A DNA stretch of 64,000 nucleotides from Cryobacterium roopkundense (GTDB taxonomy: Bacteria; Actinomycetota; Actinomycetes; Actinomycetales; Microbacteriaceae), in the NCBI RefSeq assembly GCF_014200405.1, contig NZ_JACHBQ010000001.1, positions 2,294,001-2,358,000 of the forward strand. The letters run 5' to 3'. The notes beneath the pieces are model-generated. The model saw only the letters and a program-made list of their open reading frames with translations, ran no database searches and was not told where the DNA came from. Every line of letters starts with the position of its first letter. Position 1 is the first letter of the stretch. Both the position numbers and the translations under genes were made by a program. Below are positions 35,602 through 43,262 of the stretch, in pieces.

Positions 35602-37061
35602 TGGTCGACATCAGCCGACGAAACGCTCTCATTCTCGGCGGAGTCGGCATTGGCGGTGTAGCCCTCGGCGGGACAGGCTTCGTCCTGAATCAAAAATCGG
35701 CAACCACTCAAACTACGGGAGCTGCGTCTGGGGCTGCCCTTGTCCTGCCCACCGAGCTGCGCAGCTCCAATGGAGTTCTCACGGTGGCCTTGGAATCGTC
35801 ACCACAGCGAATCCGTCTTGGGGGCCGAGATGTGCATGCGCTCACCTACAACGGAGGCCTTCCCGGTCCCACCCTGCGCGTTCGGGGCGGGGACATTCTC
35901 AATGTCAGCCTCCGCAACGGCCTGACCGATGCGACTAACCTCCACGTACACGGCCTCCATGTGTCCCCAGAAGACAACAGCGACAACATGTTTGTCATGA
36001 TCAACGCCGGCGATTCCTTCGACTACTCCTACGCGATACCCGCAGATCACCCTCCGGGTGTGTATTGGTATCACCCGCACCACCACGGATATGTCGCCGA
36101 CCAAGTGTTTGGAGGCCTCTATGGCGCCATTATCGTGGAAGACCCCGACGAGATACCCGCCACGCGGGAGCGCCTGCTCGTCATCTCCGACATCACCTTC
36201 GATTCCACCGGCACCATTTCAGGGGCCACCGAGATGGAAAAGATGTCGGGTCGAGAAGGCGAGCTCGTGCTCGTCAACGGACAACACACTCCCGAACTGA
36301 GCGCTCGTCCCGGCGAACGTGAACGGTGGCGCGTCATCAATGCGTGCACCTCGCGCTACGTGCAGCTTCGCCTCGATGGGCAGCAAGTGACCCTCCTCGG
36401 AATCGACTCCGGCCGGTTTGAATCACCGCAGGACGTGGAGGAGGTGATCCTGGCCCCGGGTAACCGTGCCGATCTCCTAGTGACCTCTCGCGCTGGCACC
36501 TCCACGCTTCGCACCCTTCCCTACAACCGGGGCACGTCCGGCGCAATGATGGGTGGTAGTGCGTCCAATTCTGCCCAAGTCGATCTGGCGACGTTCACCG
36601 TCGCCGGAGCAGACGTCGCAGCATTCGCTGCCGTACCCGATCAACCTGTACCAGCTGACCTCCGGTCGGCGACCGTGTCCGCTCGTCGCGAGTTGGTATT
36701 CGCCATGGGGATGGGTGGTGGCATGAGCGGCGGAATGATGTCCGCCACAATCAACGGCCAAGCCTTTGACGCCACCCGCATCGACACCTCCGTGCAATTC
36801 GACAGCGTCGAAGAGTGGATGCTTACCAACAGCAGCAGCCTCGACCATCCCCTGCACCTGCATGTTTGGCCGATGCAGATTATCGCGCAAGATGGCCAGC
36901 CCGTTGATTCAGTGATCTGGCAGGACGTCGTGAACATACCAGCGCGCAGCACCGTGCGCGTGCGGATCGCCTTCAACGATTTCAGCGGGCGCACGGTCTA
37001 CCACTGTCACATCCTTGACCACGAGGACGCCGGAATGATGGGCATCGTTCAAGCACTCTGA
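35598..37061 (+). CDS. Multicopper oxidase (CueO/CopA-like), Tat-exported
   Basis: A 487-residue multicopper oxidase that probably oxidises Cu(I) to the less toxic Cu(II) outside the membrane. The N-terminus has a Tat-type signal (SRRNALIL, Arg7-Arg8) followed by a Gly-rich hydrophobic stretch. Copper ligands are visible: HVHGLHV (116-122), YHPHHHG (158-164), HPLHLHVW and the C-terminal HCHILDHEDAGMM (469-481), giving type 1 and trinuclear sites. A Met-rich segment (MGMGGGMSGGMM) before the last domain resembles copper-binding inserts of CueO. The terminator at 37112-37150 ends the operon. Confidence 0.94.
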   Translation: MMVDISRRNALILGGVGIGGVALGGTGFVLNQKSATTQTTGAASGAALVLPTELRSSNGVLTVALESSPQRIRLGGRDVHALTYNGGLPGPTLRVRGGDILNVSLRNGLTDATNLHVHGLHVSPEDNSDNMFVMINAGDSFDYSYAIPADHPPGVYWYHPHHHGYVADQVFGGLYGAIIVEDPDEIPATRERLLVISDITFDSTGTISGATEMEKMSGREGELVLVNGQHTPELSARPGERERWRVINACTSRYVQLRLDGQQVTLLGIDSGRFESPQDVEEVILAPGNRADLLVTSRAGTSTLRTLPYNRGTSGAMMGGSASNSAQVDLATFTVAGADVAAFAAVPDQPVPADLRSATVSARRELVFAMGMGGGMSGGMMSATINGQAFDATRIDTSVQFDSVEEWMLTNSSSLDHPLHLHVWPMQIIAQDGQPVDSVIWQDVVNIPARSTVRVRIAFNDFSGRTVYHCHILDHEDAGMMGIVQAL

Positions 37062-37111
37062 CCATGACTGCCAGGCCTGTTCGGGGCGGGACACATCGTG
37101 AAGTTGATGTG

Positions 37112-37150
37112 CGAGTGGCCGGGACGCGATTGCGTACCGGCCACTCGTTT
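37112..37150 (+). terminator. Terminator after the multicopper oxidase
   Basis: Arms 37112-37122 and 37137-37147 form a perfect 11-bp GC-rich stem with a 14-nt loop followed by TTT. It lies between convergent genes and may serve both strands. Confidence 0.75.
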
Positions 37151-37163
37151 CGCTGATCGCGGG

Positions 37164-37490
37164 TTAGTCCTGTGTGCCGTCTTCAACCGCGACACCGTTG
37201 ATGTCATCGCTGGTGTCTTCGGTTTCGGACTCCGTGCCTGACGCGGTGCCGGATTCGGTGCCGGATTCGGTGCCGGTGTCGTCGGCGGTTTCGCCGTCGT
37301 TCGTTCCGTCTTCGACCTCGTTCTGAACGTTGTCCGTGTCGACTGCCGTAGTGGCGGGTTCCACGGTCGAGGTGGACGACGAGGGTTTGGCGGGAGTGGC
37401 CTGGGCGCCGGCGGTGAGGGTGATGCCGCCGACGAGCGCCAGGGCCAGGGCTACGGCTGCGCCGCCAGCGATTTTCGTCTTCTTCTGCAT
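37164..37490 (-). CDS. Secreted acidic low-complexity protein
   Basis: A 108-residue protein with a signal peptide (KKTK charged start, hydrophobic core IAGGAAVALALALVGGITLTA, cleavage after AQA) and a mature part made almost wholly of Thr, Ser, Glu, Asp and Gly. It includes tandem TESG units encoded by a 12-bp repeat near 37245-37280. No known domain. The strong negative charge suggests cation binding or a stalk. It lies upstream-distal (100 bp) of a two-component operon on the same strand, which may be coincidental. ATG 37490 is the start preceding the signal. Confidence 0.75.
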   Translation of the reverse strand: MQKKTKIAGGAAVALALALVGGITLTAGAQATPAKPSSSTSTVEPATTAVDTDNVQNEVEDGTNDGETADDTGTESGTESGTASGTESETEDTSDDINGVAVEDGTQD

Positions 37491-37590
37491 TGTGTGCCTT
37501 TCGTAGTGGGCTCCGCGGCTGCGGGGCCATACTTCCAAGCTAGGGAGGGGCACGTGAGATGAGCGTGAGAGCCTGTGCGTCCCTGGCGGG

Positions 37591-38538
37591 TTAGGGGCGT
37601 AGTGGAAGTTTGACCGTGACGGTCGTTCCGACGCCCAGCTGCGAGGTCAGCGTTACACGCCCGTCGTGGGCTTGGATAATTTGCTGCACCAGGCTGAGAC
37701 CGAGACCGTGCCCGGGCTGGGATCGTGCCTGGTCGGATCGCCAGAACCGGTTGAAGGCGTGCTTGAGGTCGTTTTTGTCCATGCCCATGCCGGTGTCACG
37801 CACTGTAAAGCTGCACGTACCGTCGACGACGTCGGTGCCTACGGTGACGACACCCGATACTGGGGTGAACTTCAGCGCATTGTCAATAACATTGGCAATC
37901 GCTCGAGCGAGCAGCGCCGGGGATCCCACAACAACCGTGGGTGGCCCCAGGTGAACGTCCAACCGGGCGACATCCTCCGGGCTAAGCGATCGCGCGGCGG
38001 CGTCGAGCCGGACAAGCTCGTTCAGGTCGACACGTTCGTACGTTCTCTTCAGCTCAGGTCCCCCTCCCCTGGACAGCAGGAGGAGGTCATTGGTGAGTTG
38101 GGTAAGGCCGCCGACGGCTTCCAGCGCGGTGTGCATCGCCTGCTCGTACTCGGCCGGTGTGCGGGTGCTCAGCAGGGCCAGTTCGAGTTCGCCCTGAATG
38201 ATGCTCAGCGGGCTGCGCATCTCGTGGGAGGCGCCGTCGACGAAACGTTGCTGCAGCCCGTAGCTTTTCTGTAACGGTGCGAGGGCTGTTCGGGCCATGG
38301 CATAGCTGGCGAGAGGGATCAGCACGAGGAGTGCGGCGTAGAGTACGAGCAGGCCGGTGCGGAGGTTGGCGAAGCCCTGTTCGGCGGCGTTGAGGGCGCT
38401 GGCGCTGTCAGATTCGGCGGCGTCGAAGTCGAAGGTTCCGGTGACGAAGGTGTAAGTGCCGACCGCGAACGCGGCGAACAGCACCAGTTGCACGATCGTG
38501 TAGGTGAGGGTGAGGCGTACCAGCGCGCAGCGAAACAT
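37591..38538 (-). CDS. Sensor histidine kinase (OmpR-type partner)
   Basis: A 315-residue membrane histidine kinase: transmembrane segments at about 9-33 and 61-81, a short (about 27-residue) acidic extracytoplasmic loop, HisKA with phospho-acceptor His105 in DGASHEMRSP, and a HATPase domain with N-box VIDNALKFTP, DTGMGM and GHGLGLSLV. The tiny sensor loop resembles intramembrane-sensing kinases for cell-envelope stress. ATG 38538 overlaps the stop of its response regulator by one base. Confidence 0.92.
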   Translation of the reverse strand: MFRCALVRLTLTYTIVQLVLFAAFAVGTYTFVTGTFDFDAAESDSASALNAAEQGFANLRTGLLVLYAALLVLIPLASYAMARTALAPLQKSYGLQQRFVDGASHEMRSPLSIIQGELELALLSTRTPAEYEQAMHTALEAVGGLTQLTNDLLLLSRGGGPELKRTYERVDLNELVRLDAAARSLSPEDVARLDVHLGPPTVVVGSPALLARAIANVIDNALKFTPVSGVVTVGTDVVDGTCSFTVRDTGMGMDKNDLKHAFNRFWRSDQARSQPGHGLGLSLVQQIIQAHDGRVTLTSQLGVGTTVTVKLPLRP

Positions 38539-39218
38539 CAGCTGTCCGCGGCAATCAGATAGCCGGCCCCGCGACGGGTCTGAATGATGTCCGGCTCCCC
38601 GGGCAAGGTCAGTTTTTGCCGCAGGTAGCGGATGTAGGTCTGCACCACGTTGCTGAACCCCTCGTAGTTGCTGTCCCAGGCGTGGTCGATCAGCTCGCTC
38701 GTGCTGATGATCGCGCCGGCGTTGCGCATCAGGTATTCCAGCACGGCGAATTCCTTTGCCGTGAGCACGATGCTGCGTCCAGCACGCTGGGCGGTACGTG
38801 TGGCCGGGTCGAGGGTGACTCCCTGGGCATGCAGCAGGGGCGCGAAGGCGCGTGGTGAACGACGCAGCAGCGCCCGCACCCGGGCCAGCAACTCGACCAG
38901 GTGGAACGGTTTGACGATGTAGTCGTCGGCCCCGGCGTCCAGGCCCTCCACCTTGGTGCGCATCGAGTCCAAGGCGGTGAGCATCAATACCGGTACGTCG
39001 CGGTTGATCAAGCGGATGCGTCGGCACACGTCCATCCCGCCGCCCGGCAACCCCGGCAGCATCAGGTCGAGAACGACGAGATCGTAGCTGTCGATCTCGA
39101 ACGCCTGAACCCCGTCGGGCGCGGTGTGAGCGACGTCGACGGCATAGCCGGATTCGGTGAGGGTACGACGGATGACGTCCGCGATGCGGACGTCATCCTC
39201 GACGACGAGGAGCCTCAC
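38538..39218 (-). CDS. OmpR-family response regulator
   Basis: A 226-residue receiver plus winged-helix activator. Receiver: EDD (7-9), phospho-acceptor Asp51 in LDLMLPG, and YIVKPFH with the conserved Lys. The C-terminal Trans_reg_C domain (about 125-222) ends in the typical IQTRRGAGYLI. GTG start at 39218. It is the first gene of the pair with the kinase at 37591; targets are unknown, but the neighbouring secreted acidic protein and DedA gene are candidates. Confidence 0.93.
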   Translation of the reverse strand: MRLLVVEDDVRIADVIRRTLTESGYAVDVAHTAPDGVQAFEIDSYDLVVLDLMLPGLPGGGMDVCRRIRLINRDVPVLMLTALDSMRTKVEGLDAGADDYIVKPFHLVELLARVRALLRRSPRAFAPLLHAQGVTLDPATRTAQRAGRSIVLTAKEFAVLEYLMRNAGAIISTSELIDHAWDSNYEGFSNVVQTYIRYLRQKLTLPGEPDIIQTRRGAGYLIAADS

Positions 39219-39480
39219 ACGCTGCCCATCATGGGATGGGCGGCCGGGTGGTAGTCGGCCTGTTCACCGGTTCCTTCTCCCTTGGCTGCGGTGCCGTTGG
39301 CGATCTGCACACCATCGGCGCTGACCTGCATCGCGAAGTCGACCTGCCCTCCGGGTCCAAACCTCGACGTCGGCTCATCGATGAACAACACGGCTGGCCC
39401 GTGCAAAAACGGCCTGGTCGATTCCCACGCGCTGGCGCATGCCCTTGCTGAAGGTCCCACCCGCTGGTTGTCATGATGGG
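39219..39480 (-). pseudogene. ABC-2-type ATPase remnant
   Basis: Three frames together spell the end of an ABC ATPase: TFSKGMRQRVGIDQAVFARASR (signature region) in one frame, AVLFIDEPTS (Walker B) in a second and RGLDPEG in a third. At least two frameshifts occur within 150 bp. The N-terminal Walker A half is gone. The remnant is wedged between dedA and the response regulator. Confidence 0.6.
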
Positions 39481-40187
39481 TGAAATCCAGAATGGTCAAA
39501 ACGTCGCGAAGCCGGATCGAACGATGAAGACTCTGCGTGCTGGCGACGAACCATGAAGGCACGGATGACGACCGGCACCACGGAGAGCACGACGATGCCG
39601 ATCAACACGAGATCGATGTAGCGTGCGGCAAAGTCGGCGACGCCCGGAATACGAGCCAGTCCGAATCCCAGAAGCACCACCCCGGTCGTCCACAACACGG
39701 CACCAACGATGTTGAACAGGGTGAACACCCGCCGGGGCATCTTGCCGACGCCTGCGGCGACGGGAGCAAAGGTTCGCACAACCGGTACGAACCGGGCGAT
39801 GGTCACGGCTGCCGGGCCGAAACGGTCAAAGAAGCCCTGCGTCCGGGTGACGCTCGCTCGACTGAACAGGCCGGAGTCACGCCTTTCGAAAATGCGTGGA
39901 CCGGATATTCGCCCGTTGAGGTAGCCGAGCTGGTCACCCAGCGCGGCCGAGACGGCGACGGCCGGGATCACGATCCAGATCGGCTGGCTGATCACCCCGC
40001 TGAGAGTGAGCACGCCGGTGAAGAACAGCAGGGTATCGCCGGGCAGGAAGAACCCGACGAGCAGGCCCGTCTCCACGAACACGATCGCGCACACGACGAC
40101 GAGGCCCCAGACCCCGGCACCCGCGATCACCGACTGCGGATCCAGAAAACCGGAGGTAGGGAATGCAGTGCTGATCGTGACGTTCAT
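39471..40187 (-). CDS. DedA-family membrane protein
   Basis: A 238-residue DedA/VTT-domain protein, a family of undecaprenyl-phosphate or phospholipid flippases. Motifs seen: VFVETGLLVGFFLPGDTLLFFTGVL, GDQLGYLNGRISG, FGPAAVTIARFVPVVRTFAPVAAGVGKM (with the key Arg) and FNIVGAVLWTTGV. Four to five membrane segments. ATG 40187 is preferred over an upstream in-frame start. The 3' end runs into the ABC-ATPase remnant. Confidence 0.92.
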   Translation of the reverse strand: MNVTISTAFPTSGFLDPQSVIAGAGVWGLVVVCAIVFVETGLLVGFFLPGDTLLFFTGVLTLSGVISQPIWIVIPAVAVSAALGDQLGYLNGRISGPRIFERRDSGLFSRASVTRTQGFFDRFGPAAVTIARFVPVVRTFAPVAAGVGKMPRRVFTLFNIVGAVLWTTGVVLLGFGLARIPGVADFAARYIDLVLIGIVVLSVVPVVIRAFMVRRQHAESSSFDPASRRFDHSGFHPS

Positions 40188-40266
40188 GCTGAAAGGTCCT
40201 TCTCTCAAGTTATCTGAAGATGGGCTGGGCAGCCGTTTCGGCGCTGAGTGGTTTAGACAGCGGCCG

Positions 40267-41070
40267 TCAGCTATGCATCTGAGGTTGAGTGTTCGTGGTG
40301 CGGGCGCGACGGGTGAGCACGACCACCAGGACGAGAATGACGGTCAGGAATAGCACGCTGGTTCCTGTGGTCCCGAGTCCGAGGCCGCCGTCGGCGAGGG
40401 GCTGAGAGAGCAAGTCACCAGTGGATGCGCCGAGCGGGCGGGTGAGGATGTATGCGATCCAGAAGGCGAGCACGGCGTTCAGGTGGAAGACGAAGTACGC
40501 CACGGCGACCAGCGCGATTGCGGCGGCAAAGACGAGCAGCGCGACGAAGAAGCCCAGGTTGAGTCCCTCTGCGACGAGGTCACCCGCCGCAGTGCCCAGG
40601 GCGAACGTGAACAACACGGCCAACCAGTAGAACGACTCCCGACGAGTCGTGAAGATCGAGTGGATGGACAGTGTCTTCTCCGAGATTGCCCAGACGGTGA
40701 AGGTCGCCGCCAACGCGATGGCGAAGACGACCGTCGTCACCCACAGGGGCACACCGAGACTGTCCGTAAGGTTATCGGTGATCAGAGTTCCGACAACGCT
40801 GATGAGCACCACGGCTAGCCAGTAGACCGCGGGGGTATATTTGTGCAGCTTGAACTGCACAATTAGCGCGGCGACCAGCAGGACCGCCATGATGACCGAC
40901 GTGATCGTTAGGCCCAGGCCCAGGTCAACGTTGAGGAAGTCCGCGGCGGTCTCCCCCACCGTGGTTGCGAGGACCTTGATCACCCAAAAGATGAGGGTGA
41001 CCTCGGGCACCTTGGTCAGGAGGTTCCGGACGGGCGAGACGGCTGTGGAGCGTGGTGACGTCGTGGACAT
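40267..41070 (-). CDS. DUF347-repeat membrane protein
   Basis: A 267-residue protein with about eight hydrophobic segments and internal repeats of the DUF347 type: KVPEVTLIFWVIKVLATTVGETAADFL at the N-terminus, then GTLITDNLTDSL, GTAAGDLVAEGL and GASTGDLLSQP, each with a membrane Asp or Glu after a G-T/S core. COG4705 proteins of this type are uncharacterised and have been suggested to be transporters. GGAGGAACAC precedes the ATG. It lies between dedA and the second two-component system on the same strand. Confidence 0.85.
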   Translation of the reverse strand: MSTTSPRSTAVSPVRNLLTKVPEVTLIFWVIKVLATTVGETAADFLNVDLGLGLTITSVIMAVLLVAALIVQFKLHKYTPAVYWLAVVLISVVGTLITDNLTDSLGVPLWVTTVVFAIALAATFTVWAISEKTLSIHSIFTTRRESFYWLAVLFTFALGTAAGDLVAEGLNLGFFVALLVFAAAIALVAVAYFVFHLNAVLAFWIAYILTRPLGASTGDLLSQPLADGGLGLGTTGTSVLFLTVILVLVVVLTRRARTTNTQPQMHS

Positions 41071-41210
41071 GTGTTCCTCCTGGGCTGGGGTCGGTACTAC
41101 CAGCGAACACGGTGGTGTCTAAGACTTCTCACAGAAGCGAGCGCTCCCCGCCCAAGATCGACAGCTACTTGCCAGAGAGTGACGGTCTACTCGGCGGCGA
41201 AGGGGCAGGA

Positions 41211-42218
41211 TCAGGCCTGCCTCGAGCGAGGAAGGGTAAGCCTGATCGCGGTGCCCGCGACGGAGCTGTCGACGACGTGCACGGTTCCGCCGTAGCGCAC
41301 CGCAATTTCGCGCACCAGGGACAGGCCGATACCGAACCCGGTGCGGGCATGTCCGCCACTGTCCACGGCCGCGCCGGAGTGGGCGAACCGATCGAAGATG
41401 CGCGCGGGATCGATGCCCTGGATGCCGGGGCCACGATCCCGCACGGTGACCGTCACCATCTTCTTGGTCACGGCGACGCCGACCGTGATGATCGAGCCGC
41501 TGGGGGCGAAGCGCACCGCATTGTCCAGTAGGGCGACCACGCACCGGGTGATGCTGGAGGCGGGCACGCGCACCGGCGCAGGCTGGGTCGCATCTATTTC
41601 GATGGTGATGTGTTGGTCGACGGCGATGAGTACCAGGGATTGCACGGCGTCGTCGACGGCAGCGACCAGGTCGGTGACGTCCGTGTCGTGCGCGGCGGCG
41701 CCGCCGATTTCGGCCGACTCGAGCAGGTCGTTGACGATGTGGATGAGGTCCTTCGCATCACCGCGTAGCTCCGCCACGACCGAGGACGACGGGTCGCCGG
41801 CGGGGAGGGTGCGTTGCAGAATTTGCAGGCGGGCGTCAAGCACCGCAAGGGGGGTGCGGAGTTCATGGCTGGCGTCGGCGACAAACGCCCGTTGGAGGCG
41901 CAGCACGTCGCCGAGCGGTTCCACGGCGCGGCGAGTGACCAGCCAGCTCAACACCCCCGCCAGAATGATCAATGCCACGCCCAACACCGCGGCGGCCCAC
42001 AGCAGGTTGACGGCGCTGACCTGCAGGTTGTCGGTGTCGGGCACCGGTTCGAACAGCTCACCGGGCGAGATCTCGGAGAGGATGTAGACGAAGACAGCCA
42101 CGATGACCACCGCAACAACCGCAGCGCACGCGACCGCGATTCGGGTACCGACGAGGAGGGAAGCGCGACGGACGGCGAGGGTGTCGCTGTCAACGATTCG
42201 GTTGGCGCTGTGGGTCAT
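41211..42218 (-). CDS. Sensor histidine kinase (second two-component system)
   Basis: A 335-residue kinase with two transmembrane segments (about 25-48 and 72-94), an extracytoplasmic loop of only about 25 residues, HisKA with phospho-acceptor His118 in ADASHELRTP, and a HATPase domain with LLDNAVRFAP, RDRGPGI and GFGIGLSLV. No HAMP domain is evident. Its ATG overlaps the stop of the upstream response regulator by 4 bp. Confidence 0.92.
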   Translation of the reverse strand: MTHSANRIVDSDTLAVRRASLLVGTRIAVACAAVVAVVIVAVFVYILSEISPGELFEPVPDTDNLQVSAVNLLWAAAVLGVALIILAGVLSWLVTRRAVEPLGDVLRLQRAFVADASHELRTPLAVLDARLQILQRTLPAGDPSSSVVAELRGDAKDLIHIVNDLLESAEIGGAAAHDTDVTDLVAAVDDAVQSLVLIAVDQHITIEIDATQPAPVRVPASSITRCVVALLDNAVRFAPSGSIITVGVAVTKKMVTVTVRDRGPGIQGIDPARIFDRFAHSGAAVDSGGHARTGFGIGLSLVREIAVRYGGTVHVVDSSVAGTAIRLTLPRSRQA

Positions 42219-42889
42219 GGTTGTCCCAGGCGGTAGCCCGCACCGCGCACGGTGAGGACGATGTCCGTGTCGGTCTTCCGCCGAAGATAGTGCACGTAGG
42301 TATCCACCGTTCCGGCGGTATCCGCAGCGCTGAACACGGTCTGCAGGATCTGCTGGCGGGAGAACGTGCGTTGCGGAGCATCCGCCAATAGCTTAAGTAG
42401 CTCGTTCTCCTTAACCGTGAGCAAGATGCGGCCGTCGTACGGGGAATAGATGGTGCGACTGTCGGGATAGTATTCCCACCCGCCCACCAGCAGCGTGCGA
42501 CCCTCACCGGTGAAGACCCGACGGATGGCGCGGAGCCGGGCGAAGAGTTCGTCAAATTCGAACGGTTTGACCAGGTAGTCGTTGGCACCGATATCGAGCC
42601 CGGCCACCTTGTCCCCGGTCGTCCCCAGTGCGGTGAGGAGCAGGATCGGGGTGGTGATAAGTTTTCGGCGGAGCGCTTGAACGATTCCGAGGCCGTCCAG
42701 GGTGGGCAGGCGCCGGTCGATGACCATCACCTCGAACTCGCTCGTCAGGCCAGCGGCCAAGCCCTCGCCGCCATCGGCGACCAGCGTGACATCGTAGATT
42801 TCTGAGAGCACATCCCGGATCATCGAGCCAAGCTTGGCATCGTCCTCGATCAGCAGCAGCCGGGCGCGAGCGGTGCTCTCAGCGGACAT
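42215..42889 (-). CDS. OmpR-family response regulator (second two-component system)
   Basis: A 224-residue receiver-winged-helix protein: EDD near 15, phospho-acceptor Asp58 in VIDRRLP, YLVKPFEF, and a C-terminal DNA-binding domain ending in VLTVRGAGYRLG. GGAGGAG stands 7 bp before ATG 42889. It overlaps the PAP2 remnant's stop by 11 bp, so the intact ancestor was probably a PAP2-RR-HK operon, a common actinobacterial arrangement. Confidence 0.92.
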   Translation of the reverse strand: MSAESTARARLLLIEDDAKLGSMIRDVLSEIYDVTLVADGGEGLAAGLTSEFEVMVIDRRLPTLDGLGIVQALRRKLITTPILLLTALGTTGDKVAGLDIGANDYLVKPFEFDELFARLRAIRRVFTGEGRTLLVGGWEYYPDSRTIYSPYDGRILLTVKENELLKLLADAPQRTFSRQQILQTVFSAADTAGTVDTYVHYLRRKTDTDIVLTVRGAGYRLGQP

Positions 42890-43258
42890 TCCAGACTCCT
42901 CCGTGCACGGGTCCGACGTGGAGGTCGGATCGACGTTGGCTCCAGTGTGCCAGTAGTAGCGTCCATGCGGCGTTGACCAGCGCCACGGCGGCAATGGAGT
43001 ACGCGATCGATGCGACCACATCTGACGGATAGTGCACGCCCAAGTAGACGCGGGATGCTGCCGTGGCGAGCACCACCACGGCACCCGTTACCTTCACATA
43101 CGGATACAGCCGGTTGCCGGCAGCGACGACGATGACCCCGAGCAGGAAGCTGGCCGCGAAACTGGTGTGTCCGCTGGGATAGCTGAGGCCACCGGGCAGA
43201 GTGGAAGTCCACTGAACAGGGCCGACTCCCCCGTTCGCCTCGGTGGGTCGATGCTTGT
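42879..43258 (-). pseudogene. PAP2-family phosphatase, disrupted by an IS element
   Basis: The minus strand encodes the C-terminal two-thirds of a PAP2 lipid phosphatase: phosphatase motif 2 LSYPSGHTSF and motif 3 SRVYLGVHYPSD are intact, with three membrane segments. Reading towards the 5' end, the frame runs into the IS end at 43263. Across the IS the frame continues for about 15 codons (to near 45104) and then meets a stop, with no recognisable N-terminus. So the gene was cut by the insertion and also lost its 5' part. Confidence 0.8.
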
Positions 43259-43262
43259 CTAG
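43259..43262. repeat. Target-site duplication CTAG, left copy
   Basis: CTAG directly abuts the left IS end; the matching copy is at 45050-45053. A 4-bp palindromic duplication is what I recall for IS1182-type elements. Confidence 0.7.

Noticed and set aside
37245..37280. 12-bp repeats as a CRISPR or iteron array
   Set aside because: They are in-frame codon repeats (TESG units) within a secreted protein.
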